Shown piece after piece: positions 32,250 through 41,286 of a stretch of 41,590 nt of DNA. Under the pieces are notes generated by a model, which worked only from the letters and a program-made list of their open reading frames with translations, did no database searches and was not told the origin of the DNA. The DNA is taken from positions 1 through 41,590 of the forward strand of contig JAUCBJ010002908.1 in NCBI GenBank assembly GCA_032718475.1, in the 5' to 3' direction. The DNA comes from Nemertoderma westbladi. Its lineage: Eukaryota; Xenacoelomorpha; Nemertodermatida; Nemertodermatidae. The position numbers and the translations under genes are program-made. Every line of letters starts with the position of its first letter. Position 1 is the first letter of the stretch.

Positions 32250-32394
32250 TGGGTGACAACAAAACAAAGACTAAAGACCCAATTATAAAGACCTGCATAA
32301 TCTTGTAACATGTGTTAATTTTCGTTTATTGTTTTGGTACCCCAAACACGCCTCTGTAACTTGCTCCTCGACTAACCTGCTCCTTGTTGCTCGT
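32250..32394. mobile_element. half copy of the ACAAAACAAAGACC MITE family
   Basis: aacaaaacaaagac, agacccaattataaagacct, ttcgtttattgttttggtac and aacacgcctctgtaac follow in the same order as the left arm of the complete element at 34494-34826. The second arm is absent and the sequence runs into the minisatellite. Confidence 0.75.
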
Positions 32395-32975
32395 TGTTGT
32401 AATTTATTATTGCTCGTTGTTGCTCATTGCTGCTCGTCTATGCTCATTGGTGCTCATTATTGTCCCTTATTGCTCATTGTTGCTCGTTGTTGCTCTTTGT
32501 AGCTCATTGTTGCTCATTGTTGCCCGTTGTTGATCATTGTTGCTCATTGTTGGTCATCGTTGCTCATTGTTGGTCATCGTTGCTCATTGTTGGTCATCGT
32601 TGCTCATTATTGCTGGTTGTTGCTCATTTTTTCGCATTGTTGCTCGTTATTGTACTTTATTATTGCTCATTGTTGCTCGTTATTGTACTTTATTATTACT
32701 CGTTGTTTCTCGTTGTTGCTCATTCTTGCTCGTTGTTGCTCATTGTTGTTCGTTGTTGCTCATTGTTGGTCGTTGTTGTACTTTATTATTGCTCGATGTT
32801 GCTCGGTGTTGAACTTTATTATTGCTCGTTGGTGCTCATTGTTGATCCTTGTTGTTCATTGTTGCTCGTTGTTGGTCATCGTTGCTCGTTGTTGTACTTG
32901 ATTATTGCTCATTGTTGCTCGTTGTTTCTCGTTGTTGTACGTTGTTGCTCATTGTTGGTCATTGTTGGTCGTTGT
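32395..32975. repeat. 10-bp minisatellite (GTTGCTCATT-type), about 580 bp
   Basis: About 58 units of TTGTTGCTCA/G with variants (ggtcatc, tactttatta insertions repeating every few units, giving a higher-order pattern). Overlapping Cys/Leu/His-rich ORFs in three frames are products of the repeat, not genes. Confidence 0.95.
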
Positions 32976-33540
32976 GCATTTTAGCACCTACCGTTTCTGT
33001 TTCGGGTCTAGGCCTACAACAACTACATGCATATGTATCATATAAATTAAGTAAGGAATATGCGTTGTCAGGAAACTAGAGAGTTAGCAGTCTTAGGTGT
33101 TAGCCAAAGTGAAGGTGATATTTTTTACCGGCAGTGCGGTACCATCTTCATGAAATAATATAGGTTTCTTCTATGTTGGGTGTATGCTCTTAAATTAATC
33201 ATCCTATGGATCAATTTAAATGTATTGTTCAATATTATTAGTCAAAGAGTCATAATATTTGATATAGTATTATTTAAACTAAACAATGTTGTTTTTACAA
33301 ATGTAGGTAAACTTTGTAATCTTGTGTCGCATTGTCCAAGTGGATAGAGCGCCTGAACCGCTTTCTCAATAGTTTTTGGCGGGAATGGCGACGCAAATTC
33401 AAATCTGACTATAAGGTAGAAACTTCGGATTGTTGTGTCCATAAGCAATAAATAAACATTCCTTCGCGCAGCACGAGACTCAGCTAACCCGAGAAAGCTG
33501 TAATCCGAGTACTCAAAATTTGGTCTACTACTTCGTTAGC
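32976..33540. other. non-coding stretch with a possible tRNA-like fragment
   Basis: No gene recognised. At about 33325-33410, gtccaagtggatagagcg looks like a tRNA A box and gcaaattcaaatct like a decayed B box, suggesting an old SINE head. No stem pairing is convincing. Confidence 0.35.
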
Positions 33541-33544
33541 TTGT

Positions 33545-33910
33545 CTCTACCAGTTCTATTTAAGCAATGATCGTAGGTCACTACTCCAACTTTCAGATGA
33601 ATATGATTGGTTCTATATTACAGCTAAGTATTTTTACGTTTCTGTCAATTCACCCCTAGCGGCAGAAAGAGGAACTGTAGAAGTCTGTACTTGTTTAGAA
33701 TTTCTAATTCAGCAATGCTCATAGGTAACTCCTACCAAATTTCAGATGAATCTGATTGTTGGTTCTGTAAGTACAGATACTTCTACGTTTATGTCAATTC
33801 GCCCCCTAGGGGCAGACATAGGAACTGCAGATATCTGTACTTTTTTAGAATTTCTAATTCAGCAATGCTCATAGGTCACTTCTACCAAACTTCAGATGAA
33901 TCTGATTGCT
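33545..33910. repeat. three tandem units of about 149 bp
   Basis: caatg-tc-taggt begins units at about 33565, 33713 and 33863 (the last partial). Each has ttcagatgaat-tgatt, tctac/ttacgttt-tgtcaattc, cccc-ag-ggcaga and ggaactg-aga. The first unit is the most diverged. Confidence 0.85.
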
Positions 33911-33959
33911 GATATTTTATCAAAGATTGACCGACTTATTAGCTTTCAAACATTTCCGA

Positions 33960-34493
33960 CAACAACGCCGACGACGACGACGACGACGGTTCACAAATTG
34001 TACCGCTATGCTAAGGCTCACCTGGACTTCGTGGCTCGCCCCACACTTTAGACATTAGTGCGCACGCAAACCCAGCGGTACAGTACAATAATGGGAACCT
34101 GGCTTCTACTGGAGGAGTAATGAAAGGGTTGTATAGATAGTAGTGTTCAACCTTAACCTTGATTTAATGTGGCGCCGTGATTGCCTTATATAGGTAACTG
34201 CCAAGAGAGATACCTTCGGGTTGCCTCCTGTGTTTCGTGTTTGACACATTCACTGATCAATTTCACTTTACTTTGTAAACTTGAACAGTGTGCGCTATCA
34301 TGTACCGCAAACGGACAATACAGATGTGCTAGTTTTCGTTCGCCCCACCTTGATAATGTTGCTACTCTTTTGTAATGCACATTCCTTTTATGACTATTTG
34401 TATTAATCTAAATATTGACAGTCCACATCTTAAAACAGCGATGTTGTTAAGAGAGGGACATTTCCGTCGCAAACTAACAGCGCGGCTGTGTGA
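33960..34493. other. non-coding stretch
   Basis: Begins with a (GAC)n microsatellite at about 33967-33988. Short ORFs on both strands at 34181-34380 lack domains. No feature recognised. Confidence 0.4.
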
Positions 34494-34826
34494 CTACAAA
34501 ACAAAGACCCAATTATAAAGACCTACATAATCTTTCTAGCTTGTGTTAACTTTCGTTTATTGTTTTGGTTCCCCCCAACACGCCTCTGTAACCTGCTCCT
34601 TTACTAACTTGCTCATTTAAATGCCAAAACAAAGACCTGTACAAAACAAAGAGGTAAAGTCGCGTTAGGTCCCAAAGAGCGTTAGGTCCCATTGCCATTT
34701 AAAGGAGCAGGTTAGTAAAGGAGCAGGTTACAGAGGCGTGTTGGGGCAACCAATACAATAAACGAAAGTCAACACACGTGTTTTGTACAGGTCTTTATCA
34801 TTTGGGCCTTGGGTCTTGTTTTGTAG
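34494..34826. mobile_element. 333-bp MITE with long inverted arms, CTACAAAACAAAGACCCA ends
   Basis: The left arm (34494-34622) and inverted right arm (about 34690-34826) share ctacaaaacaa-gaccca, aaagacct, ctttcgtttattg-ttggtt, cccaacacgcctctgtaacc and tgctcctttactaac. The centre has two gcgttaggtcccaa/t repeats. No clean target duplication was found. This is the complete version of the motif scattered elsewhere in the window. Confidence 0.85.
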
Positions 34827-35342
34827 CACCCCTTATTATTTCCAGTTTTTCCTATTCACCCTTGCTAGCAGTAAACCGTACCGGTGTGCTAGTTTCTATT
34901 GAATCCCCCCTGAAAAATGACTCCCTTGACGTCTCGGAGTTTAAATGAATCCCCTTATAGGCCTACTATTCCTGAGTTATTAGTATTCAAAATAATTTCA
35001 TTTTTTTATCATCGAACTGCATTGACCACCAAAAACACAATTTTTCCATTCTCTCCCTGTCAGTACGCTGGGTTCGCCACAAATTTCATTTGCTAACATT
35101 ACATTTTTTTGTAATTTTCCCTTCTTCCATGTTCCCTATACAGCGTACTTTTTTATTGCCAATAATTCTTGGTAAAACATTATCTGAATCAAGTTTATAT
35201 TTTAAGCATTTCTTATGGAAATTAGATCTTTTACCTTTGTCACTTCCAACATCAATTGTCGCTCATATGTATTATACAGAGTAGACCTTCAGAATGAGAA
35301 ATGAAACGTTCCACTTTCTCATGATCTTTAGTATAAAAATAC
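34827..35342. other. non-coding stretch
   Basis: No gene recognised. A 64-codon ORF at 35090-35284 lacks any known domain. One TAGGCCTA word is at 34958. Confidence 0.4.
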
Positions 35343-35512
35343 TTATAACAAGCGCGAAATCGCGCAAAGGTCCGCGTCTACTAACGCATGAACTGGCTTA
35401 CTACCAATCTTACTATCCAAAAACTTCACCGGAATGTGAGGATTGAACTCGGTACCTAGAGATTCCAAGTCACACGCTCTACCAAGTGATCCACTCCACG
35501 CCGTATGAAGCT
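35343..35512 (-). repeat. tRNA-derived SINE (family B)
   Basis: On the minus strand: gtggatcacttggtagagcg (A-box-like), tgtgacttggaatctctagg (anticodon arm), accgagttcaatcctcac (B box), then the tail with aacgcatg and gcgcgatttcgcgcttgtta. The same tail is at 18985-19085. The head is related to real tRNA structure but continues into the SINE body. Confidence 0.75.
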
Positions 35513-35542
35513 TTAAAAGCAAAACCAAAATGGAAATTAACA

Positions 35543-35794
35543 CCTACTAACGGAGTGAATACTAGAGGTCTCGCTACGCGGACCTACTAACGGAGTGAAT
35601 ACTAGGGGTCTCGCTACGCGGACCTACTAACAGAGTGAATACTAGAGGTCTCGCTACGCGGACCTACTAACGGAGTGAATACTAGAGGTATCGCTACGCG
35701 GACCTAATAACGGAGTGAATACTAGAGGTCTCGCTACGCGGACCTACTAACGGAGTGAATACTAGAGGTCACGCTACGCGGACCTACTAACGGA
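35543..35794. repeat. 40-bp tandem array, left part (6.3 units)
   Basis: The unit GACCTACTAACGGAGTGAAT plus ACTAGAGGTCTCGCTACGCG is repeated with single-base variants. It breaks off at CCTACTAACGGA (35783-35794), where the retrotransposon begins. Direct repeats are contiguous with no spacers. Confidence 0.97.
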
Positions 35795-37092
35795 CCTAAA
35801 GGGCGCAGTTCTGCGATGTCTGTGCAAGATCGCCGACCGCCCCTCGATCCCAGACAACGAACGCCAGCTCCTCTCTCTACCCATAAGGAACGGTGGTTTG
35901 GGTATCCCTCTCCCCTCAGACCTCACCAACCAGTTTGCGAACTCCTGCCGGGTCTGCGAACCGCTAGAGGGGGCGACAGCCGAGACCATGTCATACGTCA
36001 GGGGGGATCAGAACCATATCACTAATCTGATAAAGGCTGAATCCTTCGTGGCGTCTAAGACCAAAACAACAGAATGTCATGGTCGGCTGTCGGAGTCCCA
36101 ACAGAATCTGAGGGAGCTGGTGTCGGAGAAGGGGGCTTCAGCTTGGTTGAACTCAAAACCGGTCACCCTTCACAAAACTCACCTGTCTAAGGAAGAGTTC
36201 CGCGACGCTCTGTGTCTGCGCTACGGCTGGCAACCGAAGTCGCTCCCTTCTCGTTGTGTCTGTGGGGAACGATTTTCCCCTTCACACGTCCTGTCGTGCC
36301 CCACCGGGGGTTATCCCTCGATAAGGCACAACGAGATACGCGATTTCGTTGCCGACGCGCTAACCGAAGTAGCCCACAACGTCGCAGTAGAGCCAACACT
36401 CCAGCCTCTAACAGGTGAGGAGTTCACCCACAGATCCACCTCCACAGAAGATCAGGCGAGGTTGGACGTCTCTGTCAGCGGGTTCTGGGGTGGCCGGTAC
36501 GAGAAGACTTACTTCGACGTCTCGGTCTACAACCCTCTAGCGGCCACCAACGCAGCCATGACCACCGAGGGCGCTTATTCTCACCACGAGGCGCGGAAAC
36601 GCCTGAAGTACGAGGAGCGCATCCGAGAGGTCGAACTGTCGTCGTTTGTGCCTCTGATACTTTCAGCCTTTGGTGGTACCGCGCCAGCGATGCAACAGTT
36701 CGTTAAGCGTTTATCGCTTAAACTCTCGGATCGTCGCGACCTCAGCTACTCTGAGTGTATCTGCTGGACGCGGAGGAAGATAAGCTTCGCGCTTCTCCGC
36801 TCCAGTTTGATGTGTCTCCGTGGAGCGAGATCCGCCGCCAAACGCCCCGTTTATCATCAGGTGTCCGCAGACTCGATTCGCCTGACTAACGCTGATACCA
36901 ACACCGGCTAGACTGACTGTCAGTGTGGTAGTCATAGGCCTCTAAACAGGCCCTTCTTTCTTTATTTTTTTTTTTTTTATTATCGGTATCGGTGTAGGAA
37001 TTATTTATTTTGTTCTATTAATAAAGTACCTGTAAAAGAGTTATGCTGATATTGTGCAAATTATATAATAAACTAGTAACTTAAAAAAAAAA
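35795..37092 (+). mobile_element. 5'-truncated R2-type (RLE) non-LTR retrotransposon inserted in the 40-bp array
   Basis: Starts at CCTAAAGGGC directly after CCTACTAACGGA and ends in ten A (37083-37092), followed at once by CCTACTAACGGA. The 12-base word on each side is consistent with a target duplication made by target-primed reverse transcription, though a tandem array can hide its true size. The body codes the C-terminal part of an RLE-type protein (35796-36911), then a 170-base 3' UTR with a T-rich tract and AATAAA at about 37019. Confidence 0.85.
35796..36911 (+). CDS. C-terminal part of an RLE-type retrotransposon protein (CCHC plus endonuclease-like domain)
   Basis: Open from the insertion junction to TAG 36909-36911, 371 aa, no internal stop. 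Early residues LKGAVLRCLCKIADRP and LLSLPIRNGGLGIPL resemble the post-RT region of LINE proteins. CVCGERFSPSHVLSC (C154, C156, H164, C168) is C-x1-C-x7-H-x3-C, the R2-type CCHC. It is followed by RLDVSVSGFWGG...FDVSVYNP with D224 and D241, as in the PD-(D/E)XK restriction-like endonuclease of R2, R4 and NeSL-type elements; spacing is 16 rather than the usual 12-14. The tail KRLKYEERIREVE and FVPLILSAFGG is shared with a family I recall from other invertebrate genomes. In these elements this domain nicks the target. RT is lost by 5' truncation. GC content is clearly above its surroundings. Confidence 0.8.
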   Translation, partial: LKGAVLRCLCKIADRPSIPDNERQLLSLPIRNGGLGIPLPSDLTNQFANSCRVCEPLEGATAETMSYVRGDQNHITNLIKAESFVASKTKTTECHGRLSESQQNLRELVSEKGASAWLNSKPVTLHKTHLSKEEFRDALCLRYGWQPKSLPSRCVCGERFSPSHVLSCPTGGYPSIRHNEIRDFVADALTEVAHNVAVEPTLQPLTGEEFTHRSTSTEDQARLDVSVSGFWGGRYEKTYFDVSVYNPLAATNAAMTTEGAYSHHEARKRLKYEERIREVELSSFVPLILSAFGGTAPAMQQFVKRLSLKLSDRRDLSYSECICWTRRKISFALLRSSLMCLRGARSAAKRPVYHQVSADSIRLTNADTNTG

Positions 37093-37816
37093 CCTACTAA
37101 CGGAGTGAATACTAGAGGTCTCGCTACGCGGACCTACTAACGGAGTGAATACTAGAGGTCTCGCTACGCGGACCTACTAACGGAGTGAATACTAGAGGTC
37201 TCGCTACGCGGACCTACTAACGGAGTGAATACTAGAGGTCTCGCTACGCGGACCTACTAACGGAGTGAATACTAGAGGTCTCGCTACGCGGACCTAATAA
37301 CGGAGTGAATACTAGAGGTCTCGCTACGCGGACCTAAACGGAGTGAATACTAGAGGTCTCGCTACGCGGACCTAATAACGGAGTGAATACTAGAGGTCTC
37401 GCTACGCGTACCTAATAACGGAGTGAATACTAGAGGTCTCGCTACGCGGACCTACTAACAGAGTTAATACTAGAGGTCTCGCTACGCGGACCTAATAACG
37501 GAGTGAATACTAGAGGTCTCGCTACGCGGACCTAATAACGGAGTGAATACTAGAGGTCTCGCTATGCGAACCTAATAACGGAGTGAATACTAGAGGTCTC
37601 GCTACGCGGACCTACTAACAGAGTGAATACTAGAGGTCTCGCTACACGGACCTACTAACAGAGTTAATACTAGAGGTCTCGCTACGCGGACCTAATAACG
37701 GAGTGAATACTAGAGGTCTCGCTACACGGACCTACTAACGGAGTGAATACTAGAGGGCTCGTTACGCGGACCTACTAACAGAGTGAATACTAGAGGTCTC
37801 GCTACGCGGACCTACT
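37093..37816. repeat. 40-bp tandem array, right part (about 18 units)
   Basis: Same unit as 35543-35794, in the same orientation. One unit near 37331 is 38 bases. Alternatives ctaataacgg and ctactaacag recur in clusters, suggesting local copying of variant units. Ends at about 37816 in actacatactacatac. Confidence 0.97.
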
Positions 37817-38029
37817 AACACTACATACTACATACTGATACCACCAGAACCAGTATTATTAAATATTATAATTATACGAATTACAGGTATACTGACTGTT
37901 TCGAATTTCAAACAATTTTAGAATAAATTAAACGTTGAATTAGAGATGGATTTTTTCATTATCATATAGAAGTCCTTTGGAAGTTATCACCTATGAAGTA
38001 GATCCACGTGAAGAGTTGTGGAACTTTAG
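37817..38029. other. short non-coding stretch before the hAT MITE
   Basis: AT-rich, no gene or repeat recognised. Confidence 0.4.
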
Positions 38030-38037
38030 ATCCCGTG

Positions 38038-38108
38038 CAGGGCTCCCACCACTGCGTTATTTTAACGCATCGCGCTATTTATCTTGTTGTGCACGGGTGG
38101 GAGCCCTG
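38038..38108. mobile_element. 71-bp hAT-type MITE, 8-bp target duplication
   Basis: CAGGGCTCCCACC and its inverse at the ends, ATCCCGTG exactly on both sides (38030-38037, 38109-38116). CAGGG ends and 8-bp duplications are classic for hAT transposons. The interior of about 45 bases holds only a small hairpin (gcgttattttaacgc). Confidence 0.92.
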
Positions 38109-38116
38109 ATCCCGTG

Positions 38117-38792
38117 ATTGTTAGTTGATATAATATAATTGATATTACTTTTTCACGCCGTTTATATTTCAGTTATTTGTTGATATGTTCAATACATCAT
38201 AATAATTCAATAATTGTACATTTATGTAATATAAGATTATTATTATTAGTATAAAATCACTACACAGAAACATAAATATACTGTGTAATAAAAGAACATA
38301 ATCGATAATAGTTTGGCCATCCAGCTGTCCATCACTTGAGTTTCAAGCAGTGTTTGCTGGTCCAAGTTGTATGTTACATGAAGAAACTTAGTGAGTACAA
38401 AAAAATAGAGAGGCGAAGATCATAACACCCTGATATTCCGGTACTTTAATTTGAAATATCCCAAATTGTACGAAACGGATGTTAATAAAAAAAAGTGAAT
38501 TTGAAACTTATTTTGGTTCAATTTATCATCAATTCACACAATCCGGATCCGGAGAAATGGGACCCAAAACGAGACGGGGGGGGGGGGGGGCGGGGGGTGG
38601 GGGGAACTGGATGCAAATCCCGTCTCGGGATTTCATTTCATGTTCAGTTTGTTTTATTGTAAAGCTATCGAAAGAGCACTATTGAATACAGATGTAATGT
38701 GATTTAATATGATACGCGATCCAGTTATGATGTGCGTGTCAACACTTTAAATAATACAAAATTGTGGATTATATTATAATGATATATACAAA
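38117..38792. other. intergenic / 3' UTR of the minus-strand gene
   Basis: AT-rich. A G-run at 38576-38590 with adjoining GGGG tracts up to about 38604 is the only striking feature. The right part is the 3' UTR of the gene ending at 38793. Confidence 0.45.
38653..38658 (-). promoter_or_regulatory. poly(A) signal AATAAA for the minus-strand gene
   Basis: AATAAA on the minus strand, 135 bases beyond the stop codon at 38793-38795. Confidence 0.55.
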
Positions 38793-39598
38793 TTACAAAA
38801 CGGTGACAACTTCCCCCAGTGCCTCTTTCCTCCGACAGTGATGTTTATGTTTCCCTTTGCTTCGATGCTTATGATTGTGTTCCTTTGCAACCTCAATCCT
38901 GTTGTTATGGCAACATTCGAGGTTGTGATTGAGTTCATTGTAAGTGCTACCAATGTGGTATGCGTTTCGGTTGTCGAAATTAACAGTACCGTAACCGGAG
39001 TTACCGTAACCACTGTTTCCTAACATAGTGTCAGTGTAGGGCCCAATATCCAAGTCGTATCGGGAAATCCTATCCAACTCGGTGTCAATGGAATGTCTAA
39101 CTTCGAGTTCGTTGTTATCAGACCTTATCTGCTGACAGCAGTAGTTATCCTCTACCGGTATGCCGGTGCGCTCGTATTCATCTTCCCATGTGTCGCTCCC
39201 CGGGCGGTACAACTGTAGCGGATTGGGCGATAGAAGCGGGTGCAGCGTATATGTCCGACTCGGTGGATCGTAGGTGTTCCGAACTGAATGAGGAACTTCT
39301 GTCGTCTGCGCTACCGGAGCCACCGGCGGGACAGGCAATGTGCTGCACAGATCGCACTGCACGTTCGCCTGACAACCCAGAATCTCACCGTTGGGAACCC
39401 GGCGTGGATTCTTGTCTGGGACGCAGTGCATTGCTATAGGAACCACAGGTCCAAGTTCGAACTCTTCCAGTACCGGTTGGGTCCGCCTGAGGGCCACCGG
39501 CATTAGGAAGAGTAAACAACTGGATGACATCAGCACCACACCGACTAGGAGAACTCCCGATTTGGGACAAACCTCTTCTAACGCATCCGATATGTAGT
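38793..39598 (-). CDS. terminal exon of an unrecognised membrane protein
   Basis: Read on the minus strand, acceptor ttttttctttgtag|AC at 39600-39599, then an open frame of 267 codons plus two bases of a split codon, stop TAA at 38793-38795. A membrane span SGVLLVGVVLMSSSCLLFLM lies about 12-36 residues in, followed by ALRRT, so the tail is probably cytosolic. The tail is about 225 residues: Pro-rich middle (TLPVPPVAPVAQ), Tyr/Asp-rich part, LGNSGYGNSGYG repeat, and a His/Lys/Arg-rich end (HNHKHRSKGKHKHHCRRK). I do not recognise the family. Upstream exons are not found up to 41590 and must lie beyond. It is tail-to-tail with TMEM184. No in-frame Met is needed, as the exon is internal to the protein. 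Confidence 0.7.
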
Positions 39599-39600
39599 CT

Positions 39601-40271
39601 ACAAAGAAAAAATATAATAATTCAGCATTATAATAGTCTCGATCTTGTTCTTTATTATTTTTATTGTTAAAAAAATTGATCTAATTTACCGAACAGCATA
39701 TCTCAGGAAATCCAACCAAGCACCTAACAGGTATAGATAGACTTTGTTGTTGACTTTGGTCTTAGGATTACTCTCGGAATTACGAATCACTAGAGGGTAC
39801 CCATCAATGGCTCATTGGAACAGGCTGCTTCTATAGTGTTTATGTTTGTCTTCTTGTTATCTCAAGAAGACCATCATGTAGATTAGCATGCAGATGACTT
39901 GTTACTGTACTTTGGGATAATTTTAGATAATTCATTTTACTGTTACACGGCGATCGCCGTTACAGTAGTTACCCGGGATCGGAATGTCAGTTGGTGGATT
40001 AGAACTGTTGATGTTCTTTGCCACGTGATAATAATATATGATCATTGATCACGTGGCAGAGAACACCCTCTGACCCCCGGAGTTCCTGCGTAAACATCAT
40101 AGGATCATGGATCCGGAAGGCAGTGCTCCAGAACCAGTACCCCTATATGGGAATCCATGTTGGGCTAAAACTCTCAGTTTTAGCCCACCCCCAATGTCAA
40201 TGGTCAATTGATCATTGACATGATCAATGTTCATGTCAATTTAACATTGACAATGTGAACATTGTGAACAT
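39601..40271. other. intron of the minus-strand gene, with hairpins
   Basis: No exon recognised. It contains a palindrome cggcgatcgccg at about 39951-39961, a 17-bp inverted repeat with CACGTG (40013-40029 / 40048-40064, one mismatch), a perfect 12-bp stem with 3-base loop at 40161-40187 (tgggctaaaact / agttttagccca), and a cluster of CATTGACA/TGTCAATG words at 40192-40272. Confidence 0.55.
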
Positions 40272-40550
40272 AAAATCTCTGGATGGCTTATACACAATAA
40301 TACTACGTCGGGTTCACTGTGTCAAGTCCAACAGACACATCTCCAACCAGGAACCAGGCACTATACAGCATTGGAGTACTGTCATTAGTCCCCCTAAGCC
40401 TGACACTTGAACAGAACCGCCTCAGCTTTGTAAGACCTTGCTTTCACCGTTAGGTGTGCGGGCAGTCCGTGCACGTGGGCAGCCCATGTCTTTCTTGGGA
40501 CGTCACTTAAATAACTCCGGGCTTGAAGATGCTGATATTCTCGAGTTATG
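40272..40550 (+). mobile_element. LINE 3' fragment (copy 6), older
   Basis: aatctctggatgg, cgggttcactgtgtcaagt, acatctccaaccag and the translated piece QPMSFLGRHLNNSGLEDAD match, in order, the C-terminal coding end of copies 1 and 2. More diverged than the others, with several frame changes. Confidence 0.7.
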
Positions 40551-41286
40551 ATTGGTTGATTGAAGTTATGGCTGTCAGCTCAAACGTGAACCCTCTAACT
40601 TGTTTTCAATATATTTTTACACCTGTAATCTTTCAAGTGTAAATACCAGAATACGAATATTATACAAGTAAATCGTTTAAAGACGAGGAAAAATACAATA
40701 AAGTTCGAACTCCTTATCTCAATATCGCAATGCAAAAAGAGAAAAACAAATGGGTTTTTCAGGAAGGATGTGATTGCATCCACCGATTGTGCACATACAT
40801 TGCATACACATACACACAATGGTTTTCAATCTAAAATGAGACAACCATAAAACCGGTACCATTCGACTTTTAGTGTCTTATCTCTTATTTCCAAAATCAA
40901 GAACTGATAATTCTTGATTCTCAAGTAAGAACTGACGTTTTTCACCGCGGTAATCCCAAGGTTCCTATGATAATGCGTTCACCGTCACAATGGATAAATA
41001 ATATATTAGCTGCAAAACAAAAACAATCTTCCAAACATTTCAAATTTGTTAATTGAAAGGGACTAAAATACAATTAAAAATACACTACAAATTAGTGACT
41101 AGTGTGTGACATATATATACTTGCAACTCGGACCCCTCCCTCTACTCTAATTTAAAATTTTCTTCAAAAATGTGTAGATTTAAATATAACTCATTTTTTT
41201 TTATGCACGCCATTAACAAACAAAGATTAAAAAGTCATTGTGTGCATTGATAATGTATGCCCTAAAAGTAAAAGGTAATATATGCC
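40551..41286. other. non-coding stretch
   Basis: AT-rich. A 74-codon minus-strand ORF (40595-40819) lacks a domain. gaactgataattcttgattctcaagtaagaac near 40900-40932 is a small imperfect palindrome. No feature recognised. Confidence 0.4.

Noticed and set aside
32427-33079. Cys/Leu/His-rich ORFs of up to 185 codons
   Set aside because: They lie in a 10-bp minisatellite and occur in three frames at once; no start, domain or splice context.
36187-36399. Minus-strand ORFs under the RLE protein
   Set aside because: Shadow frames of a GC-rich coding region; no domain.
35543-37816. CRISPR-like direct repeats
   Set aside because: The 40-bp units are contiguous without spacers, the genome is animal, and the gap is a retrotransposon.
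40161-40187. Histone-type 3' stem-loop
   Set aside because: The sequence and 3-base loop do not match the histone consensus, and no histone gene is nearby.
40106-40210. 34-codon ORF beginning MDPEGSAPEP
   Set aside because: Runs through the perfect hairpin and simple repeats; no domain, no splice context.
40595-40819. 74-codon minus-strand ORF as an upstream exon of the membrane-protein gene
   Set aside because: No acceptor/donor pair with the required phase, and no similarity to a coding pattern.
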